Counted from the first letter of the stretch, positions 1 through 6,452 are shown. The stretch: 8,600 nucleotides of DNA from Candidatus Dojkabacteria bacterium (GCA_015489555.1 WFZN01000058.1:1-8600); one strand, 5' to 3'. The notes: a model not told the origin generated them from the sequence alone. Numbers and translations: made by a program.

Positions 1-1
1 G

Positions 2-418
2 CTTGTGATAAAGATAGCAAACTGGGCGTTAAAGTATAGTTTTAGAAAACTTGTGAAGAATCCTAAGGATACAAATAGATTTGCCATTGGTGCTTTTATG
101 GTAGTAAGTAAAAAATGGTTTGACAAATCTGGAGGGTTTGATGAGTTTTTCGAATTCGGAGATGACTATATGTTCTTTAAAAAGACTATAGAAAGCAAGG
201 CTAAGTTTATTCCAATTCAGGATGTGGTAGTGCATTTTAGTGCTAGGCGAGTAGGTTTAGGTTACTTATTTGAAACATTAATTGGAGGCCAATTTAGAAA
301 AGCATCTACCTTTGTTAAGAATAACTATTCTCAGAACAAGCTCCTATACAAGTTAGGGATGAGTCTTGCGGCTGCGGCAGCCTTTACCTACGGTATAAGA
401 AAGCGGAATAAAAGATAA
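2..418 (+). CDS. Family 2 glycosyltransferase, C-terminal part (5' end outside window)
   Basis: The frame is open to the left edge, so this is the end of a longer gene; a GTG at 5 is the first start-like codon but is probably internal. Numbering from that GTG, residues 29-60 carry the GT2 (GT-A fold) C-terminal signature: a G-A-F-M-V-V strand, then GGFDEFF (43-49), then F-G-D-D (51-54), where the family usually has an ED pair. A V-V-V-H-F-S-A-R-R stretch (74-82) matches the usual strand and histidine after the acceptor site. The tail is basic, with an alanine-rich hydrophobic stretch near 119-130 that could touch the membrane. Such enzymes transfer an activated sugar to surface glycans; donor and acceptor cannot be told from this fragment. 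The stop is TAA, 81 bases before the tRNA. A complete GT2 is usually 250-350 residues, so more than half is missing. Confidence 0.75.
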   Translation, partial: LVIKIANWALKYSFRKLVKNPKDTNRFAIGAFMVVSKKWFDKSGGFDEFFEFGDDYMFFKKTIESKAKFIPIQDVVVHFSARRVGLGYLFETLIGGQFRKASTFVKNNYSQNKLLYKLGMSLAAAAAFTYGIRKRNKR

Positions 419-441
419 ATACTAGACCCATTACACGACAG

Positions 442-455
442 TATAATGGTATAAT
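442..455 (+). promoter_or_regulatory. Tandem -10 elements upstream of tRNA-Val
   Basis: Two perfect TATAAT hexamers lie 8 bp apart, at 442-447 and 450-455. The second is preceded by TGG (447-449), giving an extended -10 (TGn-TATAAT). Initiation would fall near 462, leaving a leader of about 38 bases before the tRNA 5' end at 500. I see no good -35 at 16-18 bp, which fits an extended -10 promoter. Which hexamer is used cannot be decided by eye. Confidence 0.55.
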
Positions 456-499
456 TAGTCCAAAATAAAGTGTTCCGATAATTGGTAAAGAAAACATGC

Positions 500-576
500 G
501 GGCGGTTAGCTCAGCTGGCTAGAGCGTCCCCGTCACATGGGGAAGGTCGCAGGTTCGAATCCTGCACCGCCCACCA
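500..576 (+). tRNA. tRNA-Val (anticodon CAC), CCA encoded
   Basis: A complete cloverleaf can be folded by hand. The acceptor stem GGGCGGT (500-506) pairs with ACCGCCC (566-572), with discriminator A573 and encoded CCA at 574-576. The D stem is GCTC/GAGC (509-512 with 522-525). The anticodon stem is TCCCC/GGGGA (527-531 with 539-543), with the seven-base loop GTCACAT. U33 is followed by CAC at 534-536, reading the valine codon GUG. The five-base variable region is 544-548, and the T arm is GCAGG/CCTGC (549-553 with 561-565) with loop TTCGAAT. A35, C36 and A73 agree with known valine identity elements. One oddity: position 32 is G, where a pyrimidine is normal. The downstream ATPase gene is convergent, ending at 637, and I see no clear terminator in the 60 bases between. 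Confidence 0.96.
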
Positions 577-636
577 TTTTTGGAAAAATCTAATAGGATC
601 TCTTATCTTTTAAGTTCGAAAGTCATTTTACCGGCC

Positions 637-2955
637 CTAACTCGTTAGCCATTTACTTAGTTTTTCCTCTATTGTATGAGCAGCGACCGTGTATTTTTTC
701 TGACTGTGTTCTATTATCTGTCTAGCTAAATTAAATTTACGATAGATTACAGGTAGACTGTAGGCACTAAAAGGGGGGCTGGGATCGCCATCTATTACCA
801 TTTTGACGTACATCTGATATTTACGTAGATTAATGAAATCTTGAGCTTTAAGATAGGGATTAAATTCCCTCTCAAGGGTCTGTGCATCCTGGTTACCTAT
901 ATTAAGAATGACCATGTTTCCTACGTTCCCAAAGATCGCATTTATAATAGACAGATCTAGTTGATGTAGGAACTGGTGGGCTATTGTTAGGGAGAGTTTA
1001 TATTTTCGTGCTTCAGAAAGGATATGAGGAAAAACATCAGTGGTGAAACTTTGGACCTCGTCTATATAAAGAGAGAAAGATACTCTATCTTTGTAAGGCA
1101 AATTTGCTTGTCCAAGAGCGGTCGTATACAGGCGTGTTATTAGTAAGCTCCCTAAGATGGATGCGTTCTCTTCTCCTATCTTGCCTTTTGAGAGGTTTAC
1201 AAGAAGTATTTTTTGCTCGCGCATGATTTTTGATAAGTCTATTGTAGATTTCGTTTGGCCTAATATATTTCGTATTATCTTTGGGGCTAGAAACCGGCCG
1301 ATCTTGTTTTGAATTGCAGATAATGCTTCTGTTATAAACTTTTGATTTTGTTCCATTTTCGCGAATTCGTTTCTCCAGAAATATAAAATTCCCGGATCCT
1401 TAATATGGGAAAGTACCCGTTTACGGTAATGCTTATCACTTAGCATTTTTTGTATAGAGAGTAAAGTTGTCCCCTGTGACTCTAGTACTGCCAGAATAGA
1501 GTTGTAAAGTATGTACTCTAACCGGGGCCCCCATGATTTGAAGTATCTTTTAAAAATAGCAAGAATGGCATCAGCAAGCACATCCCGTTTGTCCTTTTCC
1601 TGAGGTTTAAGATGTACGGGATTGAATCCCACGACATGTTGCGGATTTGTTGGGTTGACGTAAATAACATCATATACCCGTTCTTTGGGGATGTAATTTA
1701 ATAAATCTTCTACAAGATCCCCATGTGGATCTATAACAGCTAAACCTCGTTTTGAAAGGATCTCCCCAATTACGAGATTTTTTATGATCGTTGATTTCCC
1801 TGTGCCACTTTTGCCCAAGATATAAAGATGTCGTAATTTGTCTTCTGGTTTTATCCCGAATACGTATCGTCTGCCTCGATAGTTTGTGTATCCGAATAGG
1901 ATACCTTGTTGAATTGGCAAATTTTTAGGAGGTAGAAGAAGTTTTGATTTAGAGTACATATTTTGGATATCAATCGGGAAGTGCCATAGTGATGAGATTT
2001 CCTTGGTATTAAAAATCTGAAAATTCATTGTGGGTAATACGATTTTATTTAATTCCCAAGCCGTGTTTTCGTCGTAAGTGAAACCATTATATGGTGGATT
2101 GCTGAACTGGTGAAAAACTGATATTAGCTGTTGTTTAATAGCTTCGGTATCATCAGCTGACTGTGAAATTAGACTTACAGTAATACGGGTATCAAAGCCT
2201 GGTGAAGACATCTTAAGGGTGAGCTGATTAGTTATATCTCTTTCTAAAGGTTTGCGTTCCCGGTTGGGTTGTTGTTCTTCTTGAGAACTTGTGTCGACAA
2301 AAGATGTAAGGGAATGTAGAATGCTGTGTATTAACGACTTGCGTAGCACGAAATTTTTAAATGAAATATCAGGTTTATCATTAATAAGATTAAAAAGATA
2401 TTGTTTTATATATTCATGCCATAAATGTGGAAACGGCCTGATAACGAACTTTATATCAAATAGAGTGCCTTGAGGTAATTCTTTGGATAGCTTTATAAGC
2501 TGTATAAGTGGGTCGTTAAAGTTGCGTTCGGTTACGTTTAGAATTTTGATCGGATACGCAAAGTTGTTTTGTAATTTAAGTTCGTAACGCGTCGTATTTG
2601 TAGTACTTCCTTTTTTTTGGGGGGGGGGGAACACTGAATTGTATGTCGTTACCTTGGCTATAGGCAGATGGGTATATATAAGTTCTGCTATGTTGTTATT
2701 TAGAGACCTGTGAGCAGTAATATACAAAAAATTTCTGCCGTTGTATGCTATAAGACCGATGCCGTAGAGGGGGGAGATGCTACCGTTGATTTTTAGACTA
2801 TGTAGGGCAACTAGTAAGTTTTCGAAATTGACGACCTCATTTGGGTCATCTTTCGGTTCATTTTCCCATACAAATGATATGCTATCTGCGTCTGTTAATA
2901 TGGTTTGTGCGTTTACCTCAAGTCCATTCAATCGTAGGACCTTTGAATATGTCAT
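637..2955 (-). CDS. VirD4/HerA-like P-loop ATPase with an uncharacterised N-terminal domain
   Basis: This 772-residue protein has an intact motor. Walker A is GKSGTGKS (381-388), followed by the strand L-A-V-I-D-P-H-G-D (405-413). A helical region includes W-G-P-R-L-E-Y-I-L (475-483), and Walker B is S-L-Y-I-D-E-V-Q (628-635, D632/E633). An A-H-Q motif lies at 659-661, then I-G-N-Q-D-A (686-691). This order is that of conjugation coupling proteins and HerA/DUF87 relatives (TraG/VirD4 class), hexameric pumps that move DNA or couple substrates to type IV secretion. No membrane segments are visible, unlike typical VirD4, so a soluble or recruited motor is likely. The first 370 residues match no domain I know and recur in the protein encoded at 4515-6377. 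The start ATG is preceded by AGGATA and by an extended -10 eight bases upstream. A C11-A8 tract interrupts codons 109-115. The gene is divergent from murG. Substrate is unknown. Confidence 0.9.
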   Translation of the reverse strand: MTYSKVLRLNGLEVNAQTILTDADSISFVWENEPKDDPNEVVNFENLLVALHSLKINGSISPLYGIGLIAYNGRNFLYITAHRSLNNNIAELIYTHLPIAKVTTYNSVFPPPQKKGSTTNTTRYELKLQNNFAYPIKILNVTERNFNDPLIQLIKLSKELPQGTLFDIKFVIRPFPHLWHEYIKQYLFNLINDKPDISFKNFVLRKSLIHSILHSLTSFVDTSSQEEQQPNRERKPLERDITNQLTLKMSSPGFDTRITVSLISQSADDTEAIKQQLISVFHQFSNPPYNGFTYDENTAWELNKIVLPTMNFQIFNTKEISSLWHFPIDIQNMYSKSKLLLPPKNLPIQQGILFGYTNYRGRRYVFGIKPEDKLRHLYILGKSGTGKSTIIKNLVIGEILSKRGLAVIDPHGDLVEDLLNYIPKERVYDVIYVNPTNPQHVVGFNPVHLKPQEKDKRDVLADAILAIFKRYFKSWGPRLEYILYNSILAVLESQGTTLLSIQKMLSDKHYRKRVLSHIKDPGILYFWRNEFAKMEQNQKFITEALSAIQNKIGRFLAPKIIRNILGQTKSTIDLSKIMREQKILLVNLSKGKIGEENASILGSLLITRLYTTALGQANLPYKDRVSFSLYIDEVQSFTTDVFPHILSEARKYKLSLTIAHQFLHQLDLSIINAIFGNVGNMVILNIGNQDAQTLEREFNPYLKAQDFINLRKYQMYVKMVIDGDPSPPFSAYSLPVIYRKFNLARQIIEHSQKKYTVAAHTIEEKLSKWLTS
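2611..2629. repeat. Adjacent homopolymer runs T8-G11 (C11-A8 in the ATPase gene)
   Basis: On the plus strand eight T are followed directly by eleven G. In the minus-strand ATPase gene this reads C11-A8 and encodes F109-P-P-P-Q-K-K115. It is by far the longest homopolymer in the window; other G runs, such as 3322-3327 and 4545-4550, are six long. A change of one or two bases would shift the frame near residue 110 and remove the whole ATPase domain. Confidence 0.95.
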
Positions 2956-2963
2956 TATCCTAT

Positions 2964-2972
2964 TTTATATCA
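2964..2972 (-). promoter_or_regulatory. Extended -10 of the ATPase gene
   Basis: Read on the minus strand, TG-A-TATAAA runs from 2972 down to 2964: an extended -10 with five of six consensus bases. Eight bases separate it from the ATG at 2955, so transcription would begin at or just before the start codon. A second minus-strand TATAAT (2990-2985) lies farther up and would give a leader of about 25 bases with AGGA near the start. Either could serve. Confidence 0.45.
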
Positions 2973-2992
2973 TATACGTCTTAGATTATAAT
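2964..2992 (+). promoter_or_regulatory. murG promoter, probably leaderless
   Basis: A perfect TATAAT lies at 2987-2992, eight bases before the murG ATG (3001). TTTATA at 2964-2969 gives a four-of-six -35 with a 17-bp spacer. Initiation would fall about at 2999-3001, leaving essentially no leader, and there is no Shine-Dalgarno. The core GATTATAATC (2984-2993) is a perfect palindrome, so a TATAAT also exists on the minus strand at the same place. Confidence 0.55.
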
Positions 2993-3008
2993 CATATTAT
3001 ATGATTAT
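2988..3008. repeat. Perfect 21-bp inverted repeat over the murG start
   Basis: The arm ATAATCATAT (2988-2997) is the exact reverse complement of ATATGATTAT (2999-3008), with a single central T at 2998. It overlaps most of the murG -10 and the first codons of murG. If the murG transcript starts near 3000, the left arm is not in the RNA, so a protein-binding operator is more likely than an RNA hairpin. All pairs but two are A-T, so chance is not excluded. Confidence 0.45.
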
Positions 3009-4191
3009 CTTTACCGGAGCGGGGACAGGGGGGCATGTTAATACAGCTCTTAGCGTTATCAGTGCTCTTTATAAAAGAAGTCCAGATGTTCCAGTTTTGT
3101 TTGTTGGTAGTATAAATCTTCAGAAAGGTATGTGGGGTAAGCCAAGTCTTGATGAGGTTTTGGTTAAACGAGCAAAAGTTAGGTATGAAAAAATTAGAAG
3201 TGGTAAATTGCAGAGATTTTGGGAATGGCGTACTCTTAAGTTGGCTGCATATATACCGGTTGGCTTTTATGATGCATTCTTTTTGGTAAAAAAGTATCGT
3301 CCTAAGATTATCATCGGGTTTGGGGGGTTTACTACACCTCCATTGATATTTGCTGGTAAGTTGTTTGGTGCAAAAACATTTTTACATGAACAAACCACTT
3401 CGATGGGGCTTGCTAATCGTTTTGCAGGTAGATTTGTTGACAAAGTTTTAGTATCTTTTCCCCCTGAATATGTTTCTTATCCATCAAGCTTGGCCAATAA
3501 GGTAAAGTTTACAGGCTACCCGTTAAGAGAGGTAGTCTTTATTGACTCGTTTAAAAAATTGATAAGCTACACTAAATCTACCCAAAAGCTTAATCAGTAT
3601 AGCACAGAGTATCTTGAGAGTTTAAAAAACTTTAGTGCGATCGCAAAGAATAAAGGTAAAAAAGTCCTTTTAATTATGGGAGGGGGCCTTGGTTCTAGTG
3701 CCTTAACTAACTTTGTAATACAAAATCTTGATAAACTATTAAAAGATTTTGTTTGTATTGTGCAAACTGGAAACAATCCTTTGTACGAAAAGTTAACAGG
3801 AATTATTGAAAAAGAAAAACTGTCCACGGATTGTATCGTGGTTCCATATATAAATGACGAGATAGGATATATATACTCAATCTCTGATATTATACTTTCT
3901 AGAAGCGGTGCGGGTACAGTTTATGAGATAGGAGTACTAAAGAAAAAAGCTATTTTAGTCCCTTTACCGTTTAGTAGAGGAGATGAGCAATTAAAAAATG
4001 CTATGTTACTTGAAAAGGCAGGATTGGGTAGAATCTTGCCGCAAAATATGCTAAATTACTCTAACTTTAAAAAGGCGGTAAGAGAGCTTAAGAACATTAA
4101 GTGTAATAACAGTTTTATAAACCAGGTATTTGTAAAAGATGCTGCTTTAAATATTGCGAATCTTTTAATATCTGAATATAATAGACTATGA
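3001..4191 (+). CDS. murG: MurG, UDP-GlcNAc:lipid I N-acetylglucosaminyltransferase
   Basis: MurG adds GlcNAc to undecaprenyl-pyrophosphoryl-MurNAc-pentapeptide, making lipid II at the inner face of the membrane. The GT28/GT-B layout is clear. The N-terminal glycine loop is F-T-G-A-G-T-G-G-H (4-12), followed by I-I-I-G-F-G-G-F (103-110) and HEQTTSMGLANR (129-140; most relatives have HEQN). The C-terminal Rossmann half begins at L-L-I-M-G-G-G-L-G-S (223-232), and the UDP-GlcNAc site is R-S-G-A-G-T-V-Y-E (301-309, E309) with D-E-Q-L-K-N-A (328-334). At 396 residues it is longer than the roughly 355 of E. coli MurG, partly from a lysine- and tyrosine-rich linker near 182-220. There is no Shine-Dalgarno; a -10 sits eight bases before the ATG. 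Its TGA stop overlaps the HIT-gene ATG (ATGA). Confidence 0.93.
   Translation: MIIFTGAGTGGHVNTALSVISALYKRSPDVPVLFVGSINLQKGMWGKPSLDEVLVKRAKVRYEKIRSGKLQRFWEWRTLKLAAYIPVGFYDAFFLVKKYRPKIIIGFGGFTTPPLIFAGKLFGAKTFLHEQTTSMGLANRFAGRFVDKVLVSFPPEYVSYPSSLANKVKFTGYPLREVVFIDSFKKLISYTKSTQKLNQYSTEYLESLKNFSAIAKNKGKKVLLIMGGGLGSSALTNFVIQNLDKLLKDFVCIVQTGNNPLYEKLTGIIEKEKLSTDCIVVPYINDEIGYIYSISDIILSRSGAGTVYEIGVLKKKAILVPLPFSRGDEQLKNAMLLEKAGLGRILPQNMLNYSNFKKAVRELKNIKCNNSFINQVFVKDAALNIANLLISEYNRL
4177..4182 (+). promoter_or_regulatory. Possible internal -10 for the HIT gene
   Basis: A perfect TATAAT formed by murG codons Y393-N394 ends five bases before the HIT-gene ATG. It could give a leaderless HIT transcript independent of murG. 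No -35 is obvious, and the sequence is also constrained as coding. Confidence 0.3.
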
Positions 4192-4511
4192 AGGATTGTG
4201 TGTTTTGCAAAATAGCTGCTAAAACTTTGCCGGCAAATATTGTTTATGAGTCAGATAGGGTGATCGCTTTTTTAGATATTAATCCTGTAAGTAAGGGGCA
4301 CACACTTGTTATTCCTAAAGATCATGTTACGGATTTTTCAGAACTTGTTACGAATAGTAGTGTAGATGTGGGTAAGTTTTTTAAAGAGGTCGAGAATGTC
4401 AGGAAGGTGATAAAGGGAAAATATAGGCCAAAAGGTATTCGCATTGATATTAATACAGATGGCTTAATAGAGGTACCCCATTTACATGTGCATTTAGTTC
4501 CGGTATATTAA
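4188..4511 (+). CDS. HIT-family (histidine triad) nucleotide-binding protein
   Basis: The 107-residue product ends in the diagnostic triad H98-L-H100-V-H102-L-V; in this family the middle histidine is the nucleophile in purine-nucleotide phosphoramidate or phosphate-ester hydrolysis. The N-terminus has the common C4-V-F-C7-K-I-A pair (zinc ligands in many relatives), then Y-E-S-D-R-V-I-A-F-L-D-I-N-P (20-33) and G-H-T-L-V-I-P-K-D-H (37-46), typical of HINT-like proteins. The usual A-G-Q segment before the triad is replaced by G-L-I-E-V-P (92-97), and the chain stops five residues after the last histidine, so it is at the short end of the family. The ATG overlaps the murG stop, and only three bases separate its TAA from the next gene, suggesting translational coupling. 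Its substrate, and any tie to cell-wall synthesis, are unknown. Confidence 0.9.
   Translation: MKDCVFCKIAAKTLPANIVYESDRVIAFLDINPVSKGHTLVIPKDHVTDFSELVTNSSVDVGKFFKEVENVRKVIKGKYRPKGIRIDINTDGLIEVPHLHVHLVPVY
4504..4509 (+). promoter_or_regulatory. Weak -10-like hexamer before the pseudo-ATPase gene
   Basis: TATATT (five of six consensus bases) ends five bases before the ATG at 4515, within the last codons of the HIT gene. There is no Shine-Dalgarno before 4515. Start-codon reach by coupling from the HIT gene, three bases upstream, is an equal explanation. Confidence 0.2.
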
Positions 4512-4514
4512 AAA

Positions 4515-6377
4515 ATGGATAAAGATTTATATAGTATAGCTTTTGGGGGGCGTCGTTTTTTATGGCAAGTCTCGCTTGGTAATTCTGATGCTTATGCTAT
4601 TGAGTTTACCCCCTATCTTTTACGTACTGAACATGAGATTGACAAATTTAGGGAGTTTCTCAAAATTTTGTATGATCTTGGCATAAAATCTCGCATCACA
4701 CCTTTGTATTCAGTAGAGATAGCGGCTGATATAGACAAGTTGCGTTTCCGAATAGTCGCTAGTAAAGGTTTAATCTCTGCTATAGAGAAGGCCTTATTAG
4801 ATACATTTGATGTGTGCTCCTTAAATATAGTTAACTTTGAAAGCGTGAGTAGAGCCGTTAGCGGCCGAAAATTACCTACTAAAACATTACGGTTTGAATT
4901 AAAGCAACCTTTCGTCTTCCCTATTACTACATATAAAAAATTTGTAACGGTGGATGTTTTATCAGGATTTTTCTCAGTCATTGATACTTTGGGTAAAGGA
5001 GAGCATGTAGATATGGCTCTTGTTTTGCGTCCGTTTCCTAAAGTTTGGTTAGATTACGGTTTGACTGTTCAAAAGCAACTTAGGCACGGAGAGGGCATTA
5101 TGGATTTTTTAGAGTTCTTGTACTCAGGAGGACCAGTTGCTAGAGTATTAGTTAAATTAATTGGATTAGTTAAAAAGCCTGCTGATAAGGCTTTTACAAG
5201 GGTACCTGACAAGTATACAGCTCGTATGATCGCCCAGATTAATCGTAAGTTAGAGGATCCGATAGGATTTACATTTACTGGGTACATAAATTTGCAAACA
5301 ATAGATAAAGACTCCCTTTTAGAACTTAAAAAAAGAGTAGCAACCGCCTTTAGTAGGTTTGAAAATCCCCCTTTTAACAGTCTCGTTTTTAAAGACGCAG
5401 AGTTTAATGACTTTTTAAAACGGAGCCATCCACCAGCTAATTTATCTATTCTTAATTCCGAGGAGGTTGCTTCTTTGTGGCATTTCCCCGTTGGTATACA
5501 GGTGCGTAACGTTTCTGGTAAGTTTATTAAAGCACCAGTTGGTTTTGCAACAGTTACCAAACAAGTAAGGCCAGGTGAAGCTAATAAATTCTATCGACAT
5601 CGGCTATCTGAGGATGCTACCAATAAATATCTGGGATACATAAAGCTTGGCAGCAATTTTTATCCATTTAACCTGGCTGATATAGATGTGACAAATTCAT
5701 TGTTAATAGGCCAGACCCAGAATGCGTATTTTAGGAGGGTACTTTCGCATCTTTTAGATTTTTTTATAGATAAGTATTACCCTTTGTTTGTAGTAGATAA
5801 TTTGCGACATAGTATCATAGAGGAGATTTTAAAGAGTAAAAATGTAGTGACCCGATCAGTTTCTCTTGATAATGAACAGGCTTTTAATAGGTCTATATTT
5901 GATTACTTACCTGTGTGGTTAAAAGAGCGTACAGTATTTAGTCTTAAGGTGCCTTCTTCTATGGCAGTTAGCGTGCTTCGTGATGTTTTCGGTAAGATAG
6001 CTAAGAGGTTATCAGGATACCTAGATGTTGATATGAGTGTGCCTATGATCTTAGCCTCATCACAATTTGAACACAATAGGGTTTTCTGGGAGATGACCAA
6101 TAAGGTCACGCCCATTAAAAGATACGCCTTGCTAGATGAAGGAACTATGGGGGCTGTTAAAGACTCCCAATCAGATGTTAAGGATTTTATACCCAATTTT
6201 AATGCCTATTTTGTTTCTAGGGTCACGTCGCCATTTATTGCTAATGCGGTCTCTGAATTAGATGATAGCATAGATAGTGTTGATATTTTACATGGTGGTA
6301 AACAGGTGCTTCATGTAAGGCCTCAAGTTAATGGAGTAGTATATCCATTTTTTAGCGTTTGGTTGCCAAATGACTAA
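4515..6377 (+). CDS. Degenerate paralogue (pseudo-ATPase) of the VirD4/HerA-like ATPase
   Basis: This 620-residue protein aligns by eye with the product of 637-2955 along most of its length. Shared marks, here versus there, are I-T-P-L-Y (61-65; S-P-L-Y 61-64), R-F-E-L-K (126-130; Y-E-L-K 124-127), L-R-P-F-P (171-175; 172-176), E-N-P-P-F-N (283-288; S-N-P-P-Y-N 285-290) and S-L-W-H-F-P (320-325; 322-327). In the motor region the P-loop is GQTQNAYF (399-406) instead of GKSGTGKS, with no glycine-lysine-serine. The Walker B strand best matches M-I-L-A-S-S-Q (511-517), which lacks the acidic pair. The helical insert is almost gone: 41 residues separate V-V-D (428) from L-K-E-R-T-V-F (469), against about 170 in the paralogue. 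The C-terminal strands remain. The reading frame is long and undamaged, so this looks like a functional non-catalytic partner rather than a decaying gene. ATP hydrolysis is very unlikely. Confidence 0.85.
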   Translation: MDKDLYSIAFGGRRFLWQVSLGNSDAYAIEFTPYLLRTEHEIDKFREFLKILYDLGIKSRITPLYSVEIAADIDKLRFRIVASKGLISAIEKALLDTFDVCSLNIVNFESVSRAVSGRKLPTKTLRFELKQPFVFPITTYKKFVTVDVLSGFFSVIDTLGKGEHVDMALVLRPFPKVWLDYGLTVQKQLRHGEGIMDFLEFLYSGGPVARVLVKLIGLVKKPADKAFTRVPDKYTARMIAQINRKLEDPIGFTFTGYINLQTIDKDSLLELKKRVATAFSRFENPPFNSLVFKDAEFNDFLKRSHPPANLSILNSEEVASLWHFPVGIQVRNVSGKFIKAPVGFATVTKQVRPGEANKFYRHRLSEDATNKYLGYIKLGSNFYPFNLADIDVTNSLLIGQTQNAYFRRVLSHLLDFFIDKYYPLFVVDNLRHSIIEEILKSKNVVTRSVSLDNEQAFNRSIFDYLPVWLKERTVFSLKVPSSMAVSVLRDVFGKIAKRLSGYLDVDMSVPMILASSQFEHNRVFWEMTNKVTPIKRYALLDEGTMGAVKDSQSDVKDFIPNFNAYFVSRVTSPFIANAVSELDDSIDSVDILHGGKQVLHVRPQVNGVVYPFFSVWLPND

Positions 6378-6437
6378 TAATTGCCTAGATTGGTTAAAAC
6401 TTATGAAAGTTTTTAGAGAACGTAAAGTATTTCTGTG

Positions 6438-6446
6438 TGCTATTAT
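6438..6446 (+). promoter_or_regulatory. Extended -10 before the membrane protein gene
   Basis: TGC-TATTAT (6438-6446) is an extended -10 with five of six hexamer bases, ending six bases before the ATG at 6453. Initiation would fall on that ATG, which is why I choose 6453 over the GTG at 6435. No -35 is evident. The 57-base gap before 6435 is the largest between genes in this run, which supports a promoter here. Confidence 0.45.
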
Positions 6447-6452
6447 ATTTAT

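Noticed and set aside
500..576. Reading the tRNA as Asp (GTC) from the GTC in the anticodon loop
   Set aside because: With five-base stem pairing the loop is GTCACAT, and the U at position 33 puts CAC in the anticodon.
633..650. Small hairpin CTAA / TTAG at the 3' end of the ATPase gene as a terminator
   Set aside because: Four-base stem with mismatches beyond it and no adjacent T run on either strand.
2777..3004. Plus-strand open frame running into the murG start
   Set aside because: Opposite the conserved N-terminus of the ATPase gene and its promoter; no motif and no start signal.
4541..4550. T4-G6 run at the start of the pseudo-ATPase gene as a second phase-variation tract
   Set aside because: G6 encodes a plain Gly-Gly pair and similar six-base runs occur in murG at 3322-3327; too short to be a convincing slippage site.
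5069..5560. Antisense open frame of 163 codons opposite the pseudo-ATPase gene
   Set aside because: No recognisable motifs, lies wholly opposite a gene with clear homology, and has a composition expected of a shadow frame.
6396..6413. Hairpin AAAACTT / AAGTTTT with loop ATGA after the pseudo-ATPase stop, as a terminator
   Set aside because: Only one G-C pair in seven and no proper U-tract after the stem; too weak to call in A+T-rich DNA.
6435..6452. GTG at 6435 as the start of the membrane protein
   Set aside because: The extended -10 (6438-6446) would lie inside the added codons and no Shine-Dalgarno precedes the GTG; ATG 6453 fits better, though this is not proven.
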